DNA from: Thermodesulfatator sp.
GTDB lineage: Bacteria > Desulfobacterota > Dissulfuribacteria > Dissulfuribacterales > QOAL01
NCBI GenBank assembly: GCA_003978135.1
Contig: QOAL01000080.1
Location: forward strand, 1 to 15,630
Direction: 5' to 3'
DNA: 15,630 bases
Of this stretch, positions 14,733 to 15,630 are shown piece after piece. The translations under genes were made by a program, and so were the position numbers. Within the stretch, counting starts at the first letter, position 1. Each line of letters begins with the position of its first letter. The notes beneath the pieces are model-generated. The model saw only the letters and a program-made list of their open reading frames with translations. It had not been told where the DNA came from and made no database searches.

Positions 14733-15515
14733 TTAGAGTCTGCAGATCACATGCCTGGCTTCAATATCCATGGATGATCCTAACAAGATGGCACTGATAT
14801 CGGCAAGCAATAAAGAAAAATGGGCCAATGGTATGGTTTCAAAAGCGGAAAAATCATCTGCCCCCATTTGAGAAAATCGTTCAAAGAGTTTTGCTATTTC
14901 GTCCACCGCAAAGGCAGGACCTGAATGGGAAAAAATAACCTTGTGATTTTTCACTCCTTCTGAGCCAGGTATGCACTTGATTTCCATCCTGGGCTCTGGC
15001 TGATTCCTTATCTGCTCAAGACAGCTGAAGATGATTCCGTCCATGACATTTCTGAATAGATCCTCCCTCATGACCACCACAGGGGAAATTTCAGGCAATT
15101 TCATGGACAACTCCACCTTATGCTTGAAGAACAAATCCGCCTTCCAGAATTCCACATGCTCCTCCAGAAGCTGATTCAGCATAACAGGGGTGCCCTGGTC
15201 ATGGTCATCGGTTTCGCTAACCCGTGCCCCAATAACAGAAATCTGGTGGTTGATCTTCTGTACCACCTCTTCCACCTGGGCAAGACGCTCAATACTCTTG
15301 TCCATGAGTGCTTCGAGATCCTTCGGGCTGGCATCCCCTGAGCGGAGCCTATCCTTGAGTTTCAAACAATCCATGCGAAGCAGCTCCATCTGCATAGAAA
15401 GTACCTGAAGCGGACTGTTGATATTGTGAATAATGCCCTTGGTATTTTTCCCAACGAGGCTGTCTCTAAAGCATTTAAAGAGCAGGGGCAGTTTTTCACG
15501 AGTTTCGTCCATCAT
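14733..15515 (-). CDS. degenerate histidine-kinase-like protein (HisKA-like, non-canonical ATPase domain)
   Basis: This 260-residue protein has no sensor or membrane segment. The amino half looks like a kinase dimerisation/phosphotransfer helix pair: GIIHNINSPLQVLSM (28-42) aligns with the NtrB-type H-box HEINNPL and retains His30, but the following Glu is Asn. The second half has the layout of a HATPase_c domain, with FRNVMDG near 154-160 and the F-box-like IAKLFERFS at 207-215. The ATP-binding boxes are eroded: the N-box lacks its Asn pair, the DxGxG box reads SHSGP (196-200), and the glycine-rich GLGL box near 228-240 is missing. It may be a pseudokinase or a Spo0B/ChpT-like phosphotransferase. 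SD GGGGAG lies upstream; ATG 15512 (7-nt spacing) may be the true start. Confidence 0.7.
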   Translation of the reverse strand: MMDETREKLPLLFKCFRDSLVGKNTKGIIHNINSPLQVLSMQMELLRMDCLKLKDRLRSGDASPKDLEALMDKSIERLAQVEEVVQKINHQISVIGARVSETDDHDQGTPVMLNQLLEEHVEFWKADLFFKHKVELSMKLPEISPVVVMREDLFRNVMDGIIFSCLEQIRNQPEPRMEIKCIPGSEGVKNHKVIFSHSGPAFAVDEIAKLFERFSQMGADDFSAFETIPLAHFSLLLADISAILLGSSMDIEARHVICRL

Positions 15516-15630
15516 CCATCTCCCCTTTCAGTGCCTGGAAGGCATACAGAAAAATTCAATGGATACTATTTTACGACATTCCTATTACAAATAAAATAAA
15601 AAAACAGACTTTTTTGTGGTTCCCAGGGGG
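15516..15630 (-). promoter_or_regulatory. upstream region of the minus-strand signalling genes
   Basis: This is AT-rich sequence with no open reading frame of note. On the minus strand, a TAAAAT box (15567-15572) could be a -10 element, but the position 17 nt upstream holds only a poor -35 match. The Shine-Dalgarno GGGGAG lies at 15520-15525. No sigma-54 -24/-12 pair (TGGCAC-N5-TTGC) is seen. The promoter of the first minus-strand gene is presumably here. Confidence 0.2.

Overview
The window reads as a chromosomal segment of a Deltaproteobacterium (Desulfobacterota-type Gram-negative), with moderate GC content. That placement is an inference. It rests on the gene order rpsB-tsf-pyrH-frr-uppS-cdsA-dxr-rseP, the short one-subdomain EF-Ts, a DUF3334/CheX-like protein and an NtrC-type sigma-54 activator. 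No phylogenetic marker was compared computationally.

Layout. (1) Bases 1-80 hold the first 26 codons of a small membrane protein reading leftward out of the window. (2) Bases 81-422 form a divergent AT-rich intergenic region with a candidate promoter and the rpsB leader. (3) Bases 423-8674 hold a dense plus-strand series of ten housekeeping genes for translation (rpsB, tsf, frr), UMP phosphorylation (pyrH), undecaprenyl diphosphate, CDP-diacylglycerol and isoprenoid synthesis (uppS, cdsA, dxr), intramembrane proteolysis (rseP), tRNA t6A modification (tsaB) and sfsA. Spacing is tight from tsf onward: uppS/cdsA overlap by 22 nt, dxr/rseP abut, and tsaB/sfsA overlap by 4 nt. (4) Bases 8734-9747 hold two further plus-strand genes: a zinc-ribbon/transmembrane miniprotein and a CheC/CheX-family protein with an exact E-x2-N-x22-P phosphatase signature. 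(5) Bases 9823-15515 carry four minus-strand genes converging on the first block. In transcription order these are a degenerate histidine-kinase-like protein, an HExxH metallopeptidase, an NtrC-family sigma-54 response regulator, and a 617-residue exported or membrane-anchored low-complexity protein whose start codon overlaps the regulator's stop codon.

The plus-strand block is an ordinary, well-conserved growth operon linking translation to envelope and isoprenoid synthesis. The accessory interest lies in 8.7-15.5 kb. There the CheX-like protein ends in a sequence resembling the FliM EIDALL CheY-docking motif. The response regulator carries GAFTHA in place of GAFTGA. The kinase-like protein keeps an H-box-like histidine but has lost recognisable ATP-binding boxes. 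The 617-residue protein has two copies of a W-x-S-x-L-W-P-x-G module and two copies of a Q-G-x-D-x-M-I-x-S module. I found no tRNA, rRNA, CRISPR array, insertion sequence or prophage feature.
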